A DNA stretch of 64,000 bases. Source: Tenrec ecaudatus (Eukaryota; Chordata; Mammalia; Afrosoricida; Tenrecidae). Position 1 is the stretch's first letter. The number at the start of each line of letters is the position of its first letter. The stretch lies in assembly GCF_050624435.1 (NCBI RefSeq), contig NW_027457755.1:1-64000 (forward strand), given 5' to 3'. The position numbers and the translations under genes are program-made. Shown one piece after another: positions 45,701 to 58,500 of this stretch. The notes under the pieces are model-generated. The model did no database searches, was not told the origin of the DNA, and worked only from the letters and a program-made list of their open reading frames with translations.

Positions 45701-48700
45701 TAGGGGAGCCCTAGCCTGAGCCTACGGTTGCCCTAGCCTTAAACTAGGGGAGCCCTAGCCTTAGCCTAAGCCTAGGGGTGGCCTAGCCTAAGCCTAGGGG
45801 TGCCATAGCCTGAGTCTAGGGGTGCCCTAGCCTGAGGCTAGGGGCACCGTAGCTGAGCCTAAGCCTAGGGGTGCCCTAGCCTAAGCCTAGGGGTGCCCCA
45901 GCCTAAGCCTAAGGATGCCCTAGCCTGAGCCTAGGGGTGCCCTAGCCTGAGCCTTGGGTTACCCAAGCCTTAGACTAGGGGAGCCCTAGCCTTAGCCTAA
46001 GCCTAAGGGTGCCCTAGCCTAAGCCTAGGGTTGCCCTAGCCTAAGCCTAGTGGTGCCCTAGCCTTAGGCTAGGGGAGCCCTAGCCTTAGCCTAAGCCTAA
46101 GGGTGCCCTAGCCTAAGCCTAGGGGTGCCCTAGCCTAAGATTAGGGGAGCCCTAACCTAAGCCTAGGTGTGCCCTAGCCTCAGCCTAGGGGTGCCCTAGC
46201 CTAAGCCTAGTGGTGCCCTAGCCTTAGGCTAGGGGAGCCCTAGCCTTAGCCTAAGCCTAGGGGTGCCCTACCCTAAGCCAAGGGGTGCCTAAGCCTAAGG
46301 GTGCTCTAGCCTTAGGCTAGGGGAGCCCTAGCCTTAGCCTAAGCCTAGGGGTGCCCTAGCCTAAGACTAGGGGTGCCCTAGCTTGAGTCTAGTGGTGCCC
46401 TAGCCTGAGGCTAGGGGAGCCATAGCCTTAGCCTAAGCCTTGGGATATCCCTGACTAAGCCTAGGGGTGCCCTAGCCTGAGCCTAGGGGTGTCCTAGCCT
46501 GAGCCTACGGGTGCCCTAGCCTGAGGCTAGGGGAGCCGTAGCCTTAGCCTAAGCCTAGGGATGTCCTAGACTAAGCCTAGGGGTGCCCTAGCCTGAGCCT
46601 AGGGGTGTCCTAGCCTGAGCCTAGGGGTGCCCTAGCCTGAGCCTACGGGTGCCCTAGCCTGAGGCTAGGGGAGCCCTAGGCTGAGCCTACGGTTGCCCTA
46701 GCCTTAAACTAGGGGAGCCCTAGCCTTAGCCTAAGCCTAGGGGTGCCCTAGCCTAAGCCTAGGGGTGCCATAGCCTGAGTCTAGGGGTGCCCTAGCCTGA
46801 GGCTAGGGGAACCGTAGCTGAGCCTAAGCCTAGGGGTGCCCTAGCCTAAGCCTAGAGGTGCCCCAGCATGAGCCTAGGGGTGCCCTAGCCTGAGCCTAGG
46901 GGTGCCCTAGCCTGAGCCTTGGGTTACCAAAGTCTTAGACTAGGGGAGCCCTAGCCTTAGCCTAACACTACGGGTGCCCTAGCCTAAGCCTAGGGGTGCC
47001 CTAGCCTAAGATTAGGGGTGCCCTAACCTAAGCCTACGGGTGCCCTTGCCTAAGCCTAATGGTGCCATAGCCTAAGCCTAGGGGTGTCCTAGCCTAAGCC
47101 TAGGGGTGCCCTAGCCATAGGCTAGGGGAGCCCTAGCCTTAGCGTAAGCCTAGGTGTGCCCTAGCCTCAGCCTAGGGTTGCCGTAGCCTAAGCCTACTGG
47201 TGCCCTAGCCTTAGGTTAGGGGAGCCCTAGCCTTAGCCTAAGCCTAGGGGTGCCCTACCCTAAGCCAAGGGGTGCCTAAGCCTAGGGGTGCTCTAGATTT
47301 AGGCTACGGGAGCCCTAGCCTTAGCCTAAGCCTAGGGGTGCCCTAGCCTAAGACTAGGGGTGCCCTAGCTTGAGTTTAGTTGTGCCCTAGCCTGAGGTTA
47401 GGGGAGCCGTAGCCTTAGGCTAAGCCTAGGGATGTCCTAGACTAAGCCTAGGGGTGCCGTAGCCTGAGCCTAGGGGTTTCCTAGCCTGAGCCTACGGGTG
47501 CCCTAGCCTGAGGCTAGGGGAGCCCTAGCGTTAGTCAAGCCTAGGATTGCCCTAGCCTAAGCCTAAGTGTGCCATAGCCTGAGTCTAGGGTTGCCGTAGC
47601 CTTAGGCTAGAGGAGCCCTAGCCTTAGCCTAAGCCTAGGGGTTCCCTAGTCTAAGCCTTGGGGTGCCCTAGCCTTAGACTAGGGGAGCCCTAGCCTTAGC
47701 CAAAACCTAGGGGTGCCCTAGCCTAAGCGTAGGGGTGCCCTAGCCTAAGCCTAGGGTGCCCTAGCGCAATCCTAGGGGTGCCCTAGCCTAATCCTTGGGG
47801 TGCCCTCGCCTGAGGCTAGGGGAGCCGTTGCCTTAGCCTAAGTCCATGGGTGCCCTAGCCTAAGCCTTGGGGTGCCCTAGCCTAAGCCTAGGGGTTCCCT
47901 AGCCTAAGCCTAGGGGTGCCGTAGCATAAGCCTAGGGGTGCCCTAGCCTGAGCCTAGGGGTGCCATAGCCTGAGCCTAAGTCTGCCCAAGCCTGAGCCTA
48001 GGGGTGTCGTAGACTGATCATACGGGTGCCCTAGTCTGAGGCTATGGTAACCCTAGCCTTAGTCTAGCCTAGGAGTGCCCTAGCCTAAGCCTAGGGGTGC
48101 CATAGCCTGAGTCCAGGGGTGCCCTAGCCTGAGGCTAGGGGAGCCGTAGCCTTAGCCTAAGCGTAGGGGTGCCCTAGCCTAAGCGTAGGGGTGCCCTAGC
48201 CTAAGCCGTGGGGTGCCCACGCCTTAGGCTAGGGGTGCCCTAGCCTTAGCCTAAGCCTAGGGGTGCCCTAGCCTAAGGCTAGGGGTGCCCTAGCCTAAGC
48301 CTAGGGGTACCCTAGCCTAAGCCTAGGGGTGTCCTAGTCTGAGCCTAGGGGTGCCATAGCCTGAGCCTACAGGTGCCCTAGCCTGAGGCTAGGGGAGCCC
48401 TAGCCTTAGTCTAGCCTAAGATTGCCCTAGCTTAAGCCTAAGGGTGCCCTAGCCTAAGCCTAGTGGTGCCCTAGCCTGAGCCTAGGGGTGCCTTAGCCTT
48501 AGGCTAGGAGAGCCCTAGCCTTAGCCTAAGCCTAGGGGTGCCCTAGCCTAAGCCTAGGGGTGCCCTAGCCTTAGGTTAGAGGAACCCTAGCCTTAGCCTA
48601 AGCCTAGGGGTGCCCTAGCCTAAGCCTAGGGGTGCCCTAGCCTTAGGCTAGGGGAGCCCTAGCCTTAGTCTAAGCCTAGAGGAGCCCCAGCCTAAGCCTA

Positions 48701-49500
48701 GGGCTGCCCTAGCCTAAGCCTAGGGGTCCCCTAGCCTAAGCCTAGGGGTGCCCAAGCCTAAGCCTAGGGGTGCCCTAGCCTAAGCCTAGGAGTGTCCTAG
48801 CCTGAGCCTAGGGGTGCCTTAGCCTGAACGTACGTGTGCCCTAGCCTTAGGTTAGGGGAGCCCTAACCTTAGTCTAAGCCCAGGGGTGGCCTAGCCTAAG
48901 CCTAGGGGTGCCCTAGCCTAAGCCTAGGGTTGCCCTAGCCTGAGCCTAGGAGTGTCATAGCGTGAGCCTACGGGTGCCCTAGCCTGAGGCTAGGGGTGCA
49001 CTATCCTAAGCCTAGGGCTCCCCTAACCTAAGCCTAGGGGTGCCCTAGCCTTAGGTTAGGGGAGCCCTAGCCTAAGCATTAGCCTAGGCGTGCCCTAACC
49101 CAAGCCGAGGGCTGCCCTAGCCTAAGCCAAGGGGTGCCCTAGCCTAAGCCTAGGGGTGCCCTAGCCGAAGCCTAGGGGTGCCCTAGCCTAAGCCTAGGGG
49201 TGCCCTAGCCTAAGTCTAGGGGTGCCCTATCCTAAGCCTAGGGGTGGCCTAGCCTAAGCATAGGGTTGCCCTAGCTTAAGCCTAGGTGTTCCATACCTAA
49301 GCCTAGGGGTGCGCTGGCCTAAGCCTAGGGGTGCCCTAGCCTTAGGCTACGGAAGCCCTAGCCTTAGCCTAAGCCTTGGGGTACCCTAGCCTAAGCCTAG
49401 GGGTGCCCTAACCTAAGCCTAGGGGTGCCCTAGCCTTAGGCTAGGGGAGCCCTAGCCTTAGCCGAAGCCTAGGGGTGACCTAACCTAAGCCTAGGGGTGC

Positions 49501-49566
49501 CCTAGCCTAAGCCTAGGGGTGCCCTAGCCTAAGCCTAGGGGTGCCCTAGCCTAAGCCTAGGGGTGC
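49501..49566 (+). repeat. Class A reference: three perfect consensus monomers
   Basis: Three consecutive exact copies of the 22-bp consensus occur here (49501-49522, 49523-49544, 49545-49566), flanked by near-perfect units. The equivalent stretch of the next HOR copy, at about 57000-57070, is also perfect. Read in another phase, each unit is GCCTAA, GCCTAG, GGGTGC and CCTA. The outer bases CCCTAG and CTAGGG are reverse complements, so each unit is an imperfect dyad with 6-bp arms and a 7-base middle. Confidence 0.95.
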
Positions 49567-50391
49567 CCTAGCCTCAGACTAGGGGAGCCCTAGCCTTAGC
49601 CTAAGCCTAGGAGTGCCCTAGCCTAAGCCTAGTGGTGCCCTAGCCTAAGTCTAGGGGTGCCCTGGCCCTAGGCTAGGGGAGCCCTAGCCTTAGCCTAAAC
49701 ATAGGTGTGCCCTAACCTAAGCCTAGGGGTGCCCTAGCCTAAGCCTATGGGTGCCCTAGCCTAAGCCTATTGGTGCCCTAGTCTAAGACTAGGTGTGCCC
49801 TAGCCTTAGGCTAGGTGAGCCCTAGCCTTAGCCTAAGCCTAGGGGTGCCCTAGCCTAAGCCTAAGGGTGCCCTAGCCTAAGATTAGGGGTTCCCTAGCCT
49901 TATGCTAGGGGACCCCTAGCCTTAGCCTAAACCTAGGAGTGCCCTAGCCTAAGCCTAGGGTTGCCCTAGCCTAAGCCTAGAGGTGCCCTAGCCTTAGGCT
50001 AGGAGAGCCCTAGCTTTAGCCAAAGCCTAGGGGTGCCCTAGCTTAAGCCTAGGGGTGCCCTAGCCTAAGCCTATGGGTGCCCTAGCCTAAGCCTAGGGGT
50101 GCCTTATCCTAAGCCTAGGTGTGCCCTAGCCTAAGCCTAGGGGTGCCTTAGCCTAAGCCTAGTGGTGTCTTAGCCTTAGGCTAGGGGAGCCCTGGCTTTA
50201 GGGTAAGCCTAGCGGTGCCCTAGCCTAAGCCTAGGGGTGCCCTAGCCGAAGCCTAGGGGTGCCCTAGCCTAAGCCTAGGGGTGCCCTAGCCTAAGTCTAG
50301 GGGTGCCCTATCCTAAGCCTAGGGGTGCCCTAGCCTAAGCATAGGGTTGCCCTAGCTTAAGACTAGGTGTTCCCTACCTAAGCCTAGGGGT

Positions 50392-50480
50392 GCGCTGGCC
50401 TAAGCCTCGGGGTGCCCTAGCCTAAGCCTAGGGGTGCCCTAGCCTTAGGCTAGGGGAGCCCTAGCCTTAGCCTAATCCTA
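50392..50480 (+). other. Junction of the 1,224-bp deletion in zone III copy 2
   Basis: Up to GCGCTGGCCTAAGCCT the sequence equals about 41757 in copy 1 (offset 8,635). From the following CGGGGTGCC it equals about 42990 onward (offset 7,411). The join lies inside ordinary 22-bp units with no foreign bases and no phase break, as expected for unequal exchange between monomers in register. The breakpoint cannot be placed to the base because both sides carry the same unit sequence. Confidence 0.85.
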
Positions 50481-52521
50481 GGGGAGCCCTAGCCTAAGCC
50501 TAGCAGTGCCCTAGACTAAGTCTAAGGGTGCCCTAACCTAAGCCTAGGGCTGCCCTAGCCTAAGGCTATGGGTGCCATAGCCTGAGGCTAGGGGAGCCCT
50601 AGCCTTAGCCTAAGCCTAGGCGTCCCCTAGCCTAAGCCTACGGGTGCCCTAGCCTAAGCCTAGGGGTGCCATAGCCTGAACCTACATATGCCCTAGCCTG
50701 AGGGTAGGGGAGCCCTAGCCTTAGTCTACCCTAGGATTGCCCTAGCCTAAGCCTAGGGGTGCCCTACCCTAAGCCTACAGGTGCACTAGCCTGAGCCTAG
50801 TGTTGCCCTAGCCTTAGGCTACGGGAGCCCTAACCTTAGCCTAAGCCTAGGGGTGCCCTAGCCTAAGCCAAGGATTGCCCTATCCAGAGTATAGGGATGC
50901 CCTAGCGAGAGCCTACGGGTGCCCTAGCCTGAGGCTAGGGGTGCACTATCCTAAGGCTAGGGGTGCCCTATCCTAAGCCTAGGGGTGCCGTAGCCTTAGG
51001 CTAGGGGAGCCCTAGCCTAAGCATTAGCGTAGTCGTGACCTAGCCTAAGCCAAGGGGTGCCCGAGCCTAAGCCAACGGGTGCCCTAGCCTAAGTCTAGGG
51101 GTGCCCTATCCTAAGCCTAGGGGTGCCCTAGCCAAAGCATAGGGTTGCCCTAGCTTAAGCCTAGGTGTTCCCTACCTAAGGCTAGGGGTGCCCTAGCCTA
51201 AGCCTAGGGGTGCCCTAGCCTTAGGTTAGGGAAGCCCTAGCCTTAGCCTAAGCCTAGGGGTGCCCTAGCCTAAGCCTAGGGGTGCCCTAACCTAAGCCAA
51301 GGGGTGCCCTAGCCTTTGGCTAGGGGTGCCCTAGCCTAAGCCTAGGGTTGCCCTAGCCTAAGCATAGGGGTGTCCTAGCCTAATCCTAGGGGTGCCCTAG
51401 CCTTAGGCTAGGGGAGCCCAAGCCTTAGCCTAAGCCTAGGGGTGCCCTAGCCTTAGGCTAGGGGAGCCCTAGCCTTAGCCTAATCCTAGGGGTGCCCTAG
51501 CCTAAGCTTAGGGGTGCCCTAGACTAAGTCTATGGGTGCCCTAGCCTAAGCCTAGGGGTGCCCTAGCCTCAGGCTATGAGTGCCATAGCCTGAGGCTAGG
51601 GGAGCCCTAGCCTTAGCCTACGCCTAGGCGTTCCCTAGTCTAAGCATAGGGGTGCCCTAGCCTAAGCCTAGGGGTGCCCTAGCCTGAGCCTAGGGGTGCC
51701 CCAGCCTGAGGCAAGGGGAACCCTAGCCTTATCCTAAGCCTAGGATTGCCCTAGCCTAAGCTTAGGGGTTCCCTAGCCTGAGTTTAGGGGTGCCCTAGCC
51801 TAAGCCTAGGAGTGCCCTAGCCTAAGCTTAGGGTGCCCTAGGCTGAGCCTAGGGGTGCCCTAGCCTGAACCTAGGGCTGCCCTAGCCTGAGCCTAGGGGT
51901 GCCCTAGCCTGAGCCTATGGGTGCCCTAACCTGAGGCTAGGGTATCCCTAACCTTAGTCTAGCCTAGGATTACCCTAGCATAAGCTTAGGGGTGCCCTAG
52001 CCTAAGCCTAGGGGGCCCCTAGCCTGAGCCTAGGGGTGTCGTAGCCTTAGGCTACGGGAGCCGTAGCCTTACCCGAAGCCTAGGGGTGCCCTAGCCTAAG
52101 CTTAGGGGTGCCCTAGCCTGAGCCTATGGGTGCCTAAGCCTTAGGCTAGGGGAACCCCAGCATTAGCCTAAGCCTCGGGGTGCCCTAGCCTAAGCCTAGG
52201 GGTGCCCTAGCCTAAGTCTATGGGTGCCCTAGCCTAAGCCTAGGGGTGCCCTAGCCTAAGCCAAGGGTGCCCTAGCCTTAGGCTAGAGGAGCCCTAGCCT
52301 TAGCCTAAGCCTAGGGGTGCCCTAGCCTAAGCCTCGGGGTGCCCTAGCCTAAGCCTAGGGGTGCCCTAGCCTAAGACTAGGGGTGCCCTAGCCTAAGACT
52401 AGGGGTGCCCTAGCCTGAGCCTAGGGGTGCTCTAGCCTGAGCCTACGGGTGCCCTAGCCTGAGGCTAGGGAAGCCCTAGCCTTAGTCTAGCCTAGGACTG
52501 CCCTAGCCTAAGCCTAGGGGT

Positions 52522-55500
52522 GCCAAGGCTTGAGTCTAGGGGTGCACTTGCCTTAGGCTAGGGGAGCCTTAGCCTTAGCCTAAGACTAGGGGTGCCCTAG
52601 ACTAAGCTTAGGGGTGCCCTAGCCTGAGCCTGGGGGTTCCCTAGCCTAAGCCTAGGGGTGCCCTAGCCTAAGGCTAGGGGTGCCCTAGCCTAAGGCTAGG
52701 GGTGCCCTAGCCTAAGGCTAGGGGTGCCCTAGCGTAAGCCTAGGGGTGCCCTAGCCTTAGGCTAGGGGAGCCTTAGCCTTAGCCTAAGCCTACGGGAGCC
52801 CTAGCCTAAGCCTAGGGGTGCCCTAGCCTAAGCCTAGGGGTCCCCTATCCTGAGCTTAGGGGTTCCCTAGCCTAAGGCTAGGGGTGCCCTATCCTAAGCC
52901 TAGGGGTGCCCTATCCTTAGCCTAGGGGTGCACTAGCCTTAGGCTAGGGGAGCCCTAGACTTAGCCTAAGCCTAGGGGTACACTACCCTAAGCTTAGGGG
53001 TGCCCAAGACTAAGCCAAGGGGTGCTCTTGCCTTAGGCTAGGGGAGCCCTAGCCTTAGCCTATGCCTAGGGGTACCCTAGCCTAAGCTTAGGGCTGCCCT
53101 AGCATAAGCCTAGGGGTGCCCAAGCCTGAGCCTAGTGGTGCCCTAGCCTGAGCCTACGGGTGCCCTAGCCTGAGGCTAGGGGAGCCCTAGCCTGAGCTTA
53201 CGGTTGCCCTAGCCTTAAACTAGGGGAGCCCTAGCCTTAGCCTAAGCCTAGGGGTGGCCTAGCCTAAGCCTAGGGGTGCCATAGCCTGAGTCTAGGGGTG
53301 CCCTAGCCTGAGGCTAGGGGCACCGTAGCTGAGCCTAAGCCTAGGGGTGCCCTAGCCTAAGCCTAGGGGTGCCCCAGCCTAAGCCTAGGGATGCCCTAGC
53401 CTGAGCCTAGGGGTGCCCTAGCCTGAGCCTTGGGTTACACAAGCCTTAGACTAGGGGAGCCCTAGCCTTAGCCTAAGCCTAAGGGTGCCCTAGCCTAAGC
53501 CTAGGGTTGCCCTAGCCTAAGCTTAGTGGTGCCCTAGCCTTAGGCTAGGGGAGCCCTAGCCTTAGCCTAAGCCTAAGGGTGCCCTAGCCTAAGCCTAGGG
53601 GTGCCCTAGCCTAAGATTAGGGGAGCCCTAACCTAAGCCTAGGTGTGCCCTAGCCTCAGCCTAGGGGTGCCCTAGCCTAAGCCTAGTGGTGCCCTAGCCT
53701 TAGGCTAGGGGAGCCCTAGCCTTAGCCTAAGCCTAGGGGTGCCCTACCCTAAGCCAAGGGGTGCCTAAGCCTAAGGGTGCTCTAGCCTTAGGCTAGGGGA
53801 GCCCTAGCCTTAGCCTAAGCCTAGGGCTGCCCTAGCCTAAGACTAGGGGTGCCCTAGCTTGAGTCTAGTGGTGCCCTAGCCTGAGGCTAGGGGAGCCATA
53901 GCCTTAGCCTAAGCCTTGGGATATCCCTGACTAAGCCTAGGGGTGCCCTAGCCTGAGCCTAGGGGTGTCCTAGCCTGAGCCTACGGGTGCCCTAGCCTGA
54001 GGCTAGGGGAGCCGTAGCCTTAGCCTAAGCCTAGGGATGTCCTAGACTAAGCCTAGGGGTGCCCTAGCCTGAGCCTAGGGGTGTCCTAGCCTGAGCCTAG
54101 GGGTGCCCTAGCCTGAGCCTACGGGTGCCCTAGCCTGAGGCTAGGGGAGCCCTAGGCTGAGCCTACGGTTGCCCAAGCCTTAAACTAGGGGAGCCCTAGC
54201 CTTAGCCTAAGCCTAGGGGTGCCCTAGCCTAAGCCTAGGGGTGCCATAGCCTGAGTCTAGGGGTGCCCTAGCCTGAGGCTAGGGGAACCGTAGCTGAGCC
54301 TAAGCCTAGGGGTGCCCTAGCCTAAGCCTAGAGGTGCCCCAGCATGAGCCTAGGGGTGCCCTAGCCTGAGCCTAGGGGTGCCCTAGCCTGAGCCTTGGGT
54401 TACCAAAGTCTTAGACTAGGGGAGCCCTAGCCTTAGCCTAACACTACGGGTGCCCTAGCCTAAGCCTAGGGGTGCCCTAGCCTAAGATTAGGGGTGCCCT
54501 AACCTAAGCCTAGGGGTGCCCTTGCCTAAGCCTAATGGTGCCATAGCCTAAGCCTAGGGGTGTCCTAGCCTAAGCCTAGGGGTGCCCTAGCCATAGGCTA
54601 GGGGAGCCCTAGCCTTAGCGTAAGCCTAGGTGTGCCCTAGCCTCAGCCTAGGGTTGCCGTAGCCTAAGCCTACTGGTGCCCTAGCCTTAGGTTAGGGGAG
54701 CCCTAGCCTTAGCCTAAGCCTAGGGGTGCCCTACCCTAAGCCAAGGGGTGCCTAAGCCTAGGGGTGCTCTAGATTTAGGCTACGGGAGCCCTAGCCTTAG
54801 CCTAAGCCTAGGGGTGCCCTAGCCTAAGACTAGGGGTGCCCTAGCTTGAGTTTAGTTGTGCCCTAGCCTGAGGTTAGGGGAGCCGTAGCCTTAGGCTAAG
54901 CCTAGGGATGTCCTAGACTAAGCCTAGGGGTGCCGTAGCCTGAGCCTAGGGGTTTCCTAGCCTGAGCCTACGGGTGCCCTAGCCTGAGGCTAGGGGAGCC
55001 CTAGCGTTAGTCAAGCCTAGGATTGCCCTAGCCTAAGCCTAAGTGTGCCATAGCCTGAGTCTAGGGTTGCCGTAGCCTTAGGCTAGAGGAGCCCTAGCCT
55101 TAGCCTAAGCCTAGGGGTTCCCTAGTCTAAGCCTTGGGGTGCCCTAGCCTTAGACTAGGGGAGCCCTAGCCTTAGCCAAAACCTAGGGGTGCCCTAGCCT
55201 AAGCGTAGGGGTGCCCTAGCCTAAGCCTAGGGTGCCCTAGCGCAATCCTAGGGGTGCCCTAGCCTAATCCTTGGGGTGCCCTCGCCTGAGGCTAGGGGAG
55301 CCGTTGCCTTAGCCTAAGTCCATGGGTGCCCTAGCCTAAGCCTTGGGGTGCCCTAGCCTAAGCCTAGGGGTTCCCTAGCCTAAGCCTAGGGGTGCCGTAG
55401 CATAAGCCTAGGGGTGCCCTAGCCTCAGCCTAGGGGTGCCATAGCCTGAGCCTAAGTCTGCCCAAGCCTGAGCCTAGGGGTGTCGTAGACTGATCATACG

Positions 55501-58500
55501 GGTGCCCTAGTCTGAGGCTATGGTAGCCCTAGCCTTAGTCTAGCCTAGGAGTGCCCTAGCCTAAGCCTAGGGGTGCCATAGCCTGAGTCCAGGGGTGCCC
55601 TAGCCTGAGGCTAGGGGAGCCGTAGCCTTAGCCTAAGCGTAGGGGTGCCCTAGCCTAAGCGTAGGGGTGCCCTAGCCTAAGCCGTGGGGTGCCCACGCCT
55701 TAGGCTAGGGGTGCCCTAGCCTTAGCCTAAGCCTAGGGGTGCCCTAGCCTAAGGCTAGGGGTGCCCTAGCCTAAGCCTAGGGGTACCCTAGCCTAAGCCT
55801 AGGGGTGTCCTAGTCTGAGCCTAGGGGTGCCATAGCCTGAGCCTACAGGTGCCCTAGCCTGAGGCTAGGGGAGCCCTAGCCTTAGTCTAGCCTAAGATTG
55901 CCCTAGCTTAAGCCTAAGGGTGCCCTAGCCTAAGCCTAGTGGTGCCCTAGCCTGAGCCTAGGGGTGCCTTAGCCTTAGGCTAGGAGAGCCCTAGCCTTAG
56001 CCTAAGCCTAGGGGTGCCCTAGCCTAAGCCTAGGGGTGCCCTAGCTTTAGGTTAGAGGAACCCTAGCCTCAGCCTAAGCCTAGGGGTGCCCTAGCCTAAG
56101 CCTAGGGGTGCCCTAGCCTAAGCCTAGGGGTGCCCTAGCCTTAGGCTAGGGGAGCCCTAGCCTTAGTCTAAGCCTAGAGGAGCCCCAGCCTAAGCCTAGG
56201 GCTGCCCTAGCCTAAGCCTAGGGGTCCCCTAGCCTAAGCCTAGGGGTGCCCAAGCCTAAGCCTAGGGGTGCCCTAGCCTAAGCCTAGGAGTGTCCTAGCC
56301 TGAGCCTAGGGGTGCCTTAGCCTGAACGTACGTGTGCCCTAGCCTTAGGTTAGGGGAGCCCTAACCTTAGTCTAAGCCCAGGGGTGGCCTAGCCTAAGCC
56401 TAGGGGTGCCCTAGCCTAAGCCTAGGGTTGCCCTAGCCTGAGCCTAGGGGTGTCATAGCGTGAGCCTACGGGTGCCCTAGCCTGAGGCTAGGGGTGCACT
56501 ATCCTAAGCCTAGGGCTCCCCTAACCTAAGCCTAGGGGTGCCCTAGCCTTAGGTTAGGGGAGCCCTAGCCTAAGCATTAGCCTAGGCGTGCCCTAACCCA
56601 AGCCGAGGGCTGCCCTAGCCTAAGCCAAGGGGTGCCCTAGCCTAAGCCTAGGGGTGCCCTAGCCGAAGCCTAGGGGTGCCCTAGCCTAAGCCTAGGGGTG
56701 CCCTAGCCTAAGTCTAGGGGTGCCCTATCCTAAGCCTAGGGGTGGCCTAGCCTAAGCATAGGGTTGCCCTAGCTTAAGCCTAGGTGTTCCATACCTAAGC
56801 CTAGGGGTGCGCTGGCCTAAGCCTAGGGGTGCCCTAGCCTTAGGCTACGGAAGCCCTAGCCTTAGCCTAAGCCTTGGGGTACCCTAGCCTAAGCCTAGGG
56901 GTGCCCTAACCTAAGCCTAGGGGTGCCCTAGCCTTAGGCTAGGGGAGCCCTAGCCTTAGCCGAAGCCTAGGGGTGACCTAACCTAAGCCTAGGGGTGCCC
57001 TAGCCTAAGCCTAGGGGTGCCCTAGCCTAAGCCTAGGGGTGCCCTAGCCTAAGCCTAGGGGTGCCCTAGCCTCAGACTAGGGGAGCCCTAGCCTTAGCCT
57101 AAGCCTAGGAGTGCCCTAGCCTAAGCCTAGTGGTGCCCTAGCCTAAGTCTAGGGGTGCCCTGGCCCTAGGCTAGGGGAGCCCTAGCCTTAGCCTAAACAT
57201 AGGTGTGCCCTAACCTAAGCCTAGGGGTGCCCTAGCCTAAGCCTATGGGTGCCCTAGCCTAAGCCTATTGGTGCCCTAGTCTAAGACTAGGTGTGCCCTA
57301 GCCTTAGGCTAGGTGAGCCGTAGCCTTAGCCTAAGCCTAGGGGTGCCCTAGCCTAAGCCTAAGGGTGCCCTAGCCTAAGATTAGGGGTTCCCTAGCCTTA
57401 TGCTAGGGGACCCCTAGCCTTAGCCTAAACCTAGGAGTGTCCTAGCCTAAGCCTAGGGTTGCCCTAGCCTAAGCCTAGAGGTGCCCTAGCCTTAGGCTAG
57501 GAGAGCCCTAGCTTTAGCCAAAGCCTAGGGGTGCCCTAGCTTAAGCCTAGGGGTGCCCTAGCCTAAGCCTATGGGTGCCCTAGCCTAAGCCTAGGGGTGC
57601 CTTATCCTAAGCCTAGGTGTGCCCTAGCCTAAGCCTAGGGGTGCCTTAGCCTAAGCCTAGTGGTGTCTTAGCCTTAGGCTAGGGGAGCCCTAGCTTTAGG
57701 GTAAGCCTAGCGGTGCCCTAGCCTAAGCCTAGGGGTGCCCTAGCCGAAGCCTAGGGGTGCCCTAGCCTAAGCCTAGGGGTGCCCTAGCCTAAGTCTAGGG
57801 GTGCCCTATCCTAAGCCTAGGGGTGCCCTAGCCTAAGCATAGGGTTGCCCTAGCTTAAGACTAGGTGTTCCCTACCTAAGCCTAGGGGTGCGCTGGCCTA
57901 AGCCTAGGGGTGCCCTAGCCTTAGGCTAGGGAAGCCCTAGCCTTAGCCTAAGCCTTGGGGTGCACTAGCCTAAGCCTAGGGGTGCCCTAACCTAAGCCTA
58001 GGGGTGCCCAAGCCTTAGGCTAGGGAAGCCCTAGCCTTAGCATAAGCCTAGGGGTGACCTAACCTAAGCCTAGTGGTGACCTAACATAAGCCTAGGGGTG
58101 CCCTAGCCTAAGCCTAGGGGTGCCCTAGCCTAAGCCTAGGGGTGCCCTAGCCTAAGCCTAAGGGTGCCCTAGCCTCAGATTAGGGGAGCCCTAGCCTTAG
58201 CCTAAGCCTAGGGGTGCCCTAGCCTAAGCCTAGGGGTGCCCTAGCCTAAGTCTAGGGGTGCCCTGGCCTTAGGCTAGGGGAGCCCTAGCCTTAGCCTAAA
58301 CATAGGTGTGGCCTAACCTAAACCTAGGGGTGCCCTAGCCTAAGCCTATGGGTGCCCTAGCCTAAGCCTATTGGTGCCCTAGCCTAAGCCTAGGGGTGCC
58401 CTAGCCTTAGGCTAGGGGAGCCCTAGCCTTAGTCTAAGCCTAGGGGTGCCCTAGCCTACCCTAAGGGTGCCCTAGTCTAAGATTAGGGGTTCCCTAGCCT

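Larger units (their letters stand above)
45090..52521 (+). repeat. Zone III HOR, copy 2 (about 7.43 kb, internal deletion)
   Basis: The copy runs from GCCATGGCTTG at 45090 to the matching GCCAAGGCTTG at 52522. Markers are GATCATACGG at 48015, GCCGAAGCC at 49164 and 50245, GCGCTGGCC at 50392 and ACATATG at 50694. The distance from GCGCTGGCC to the following CTAATCCTAG is 80 bases here but 1,304 in copy 1 and 1,303 in copy 3. About 1,224 bases, most of the second subunit, are therefore absent. It shares with copy 3 a 72-bp insertion near 48211-48290 and the variants AGTCCATGGG and CTATGGTA. Confidence 0.9.
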
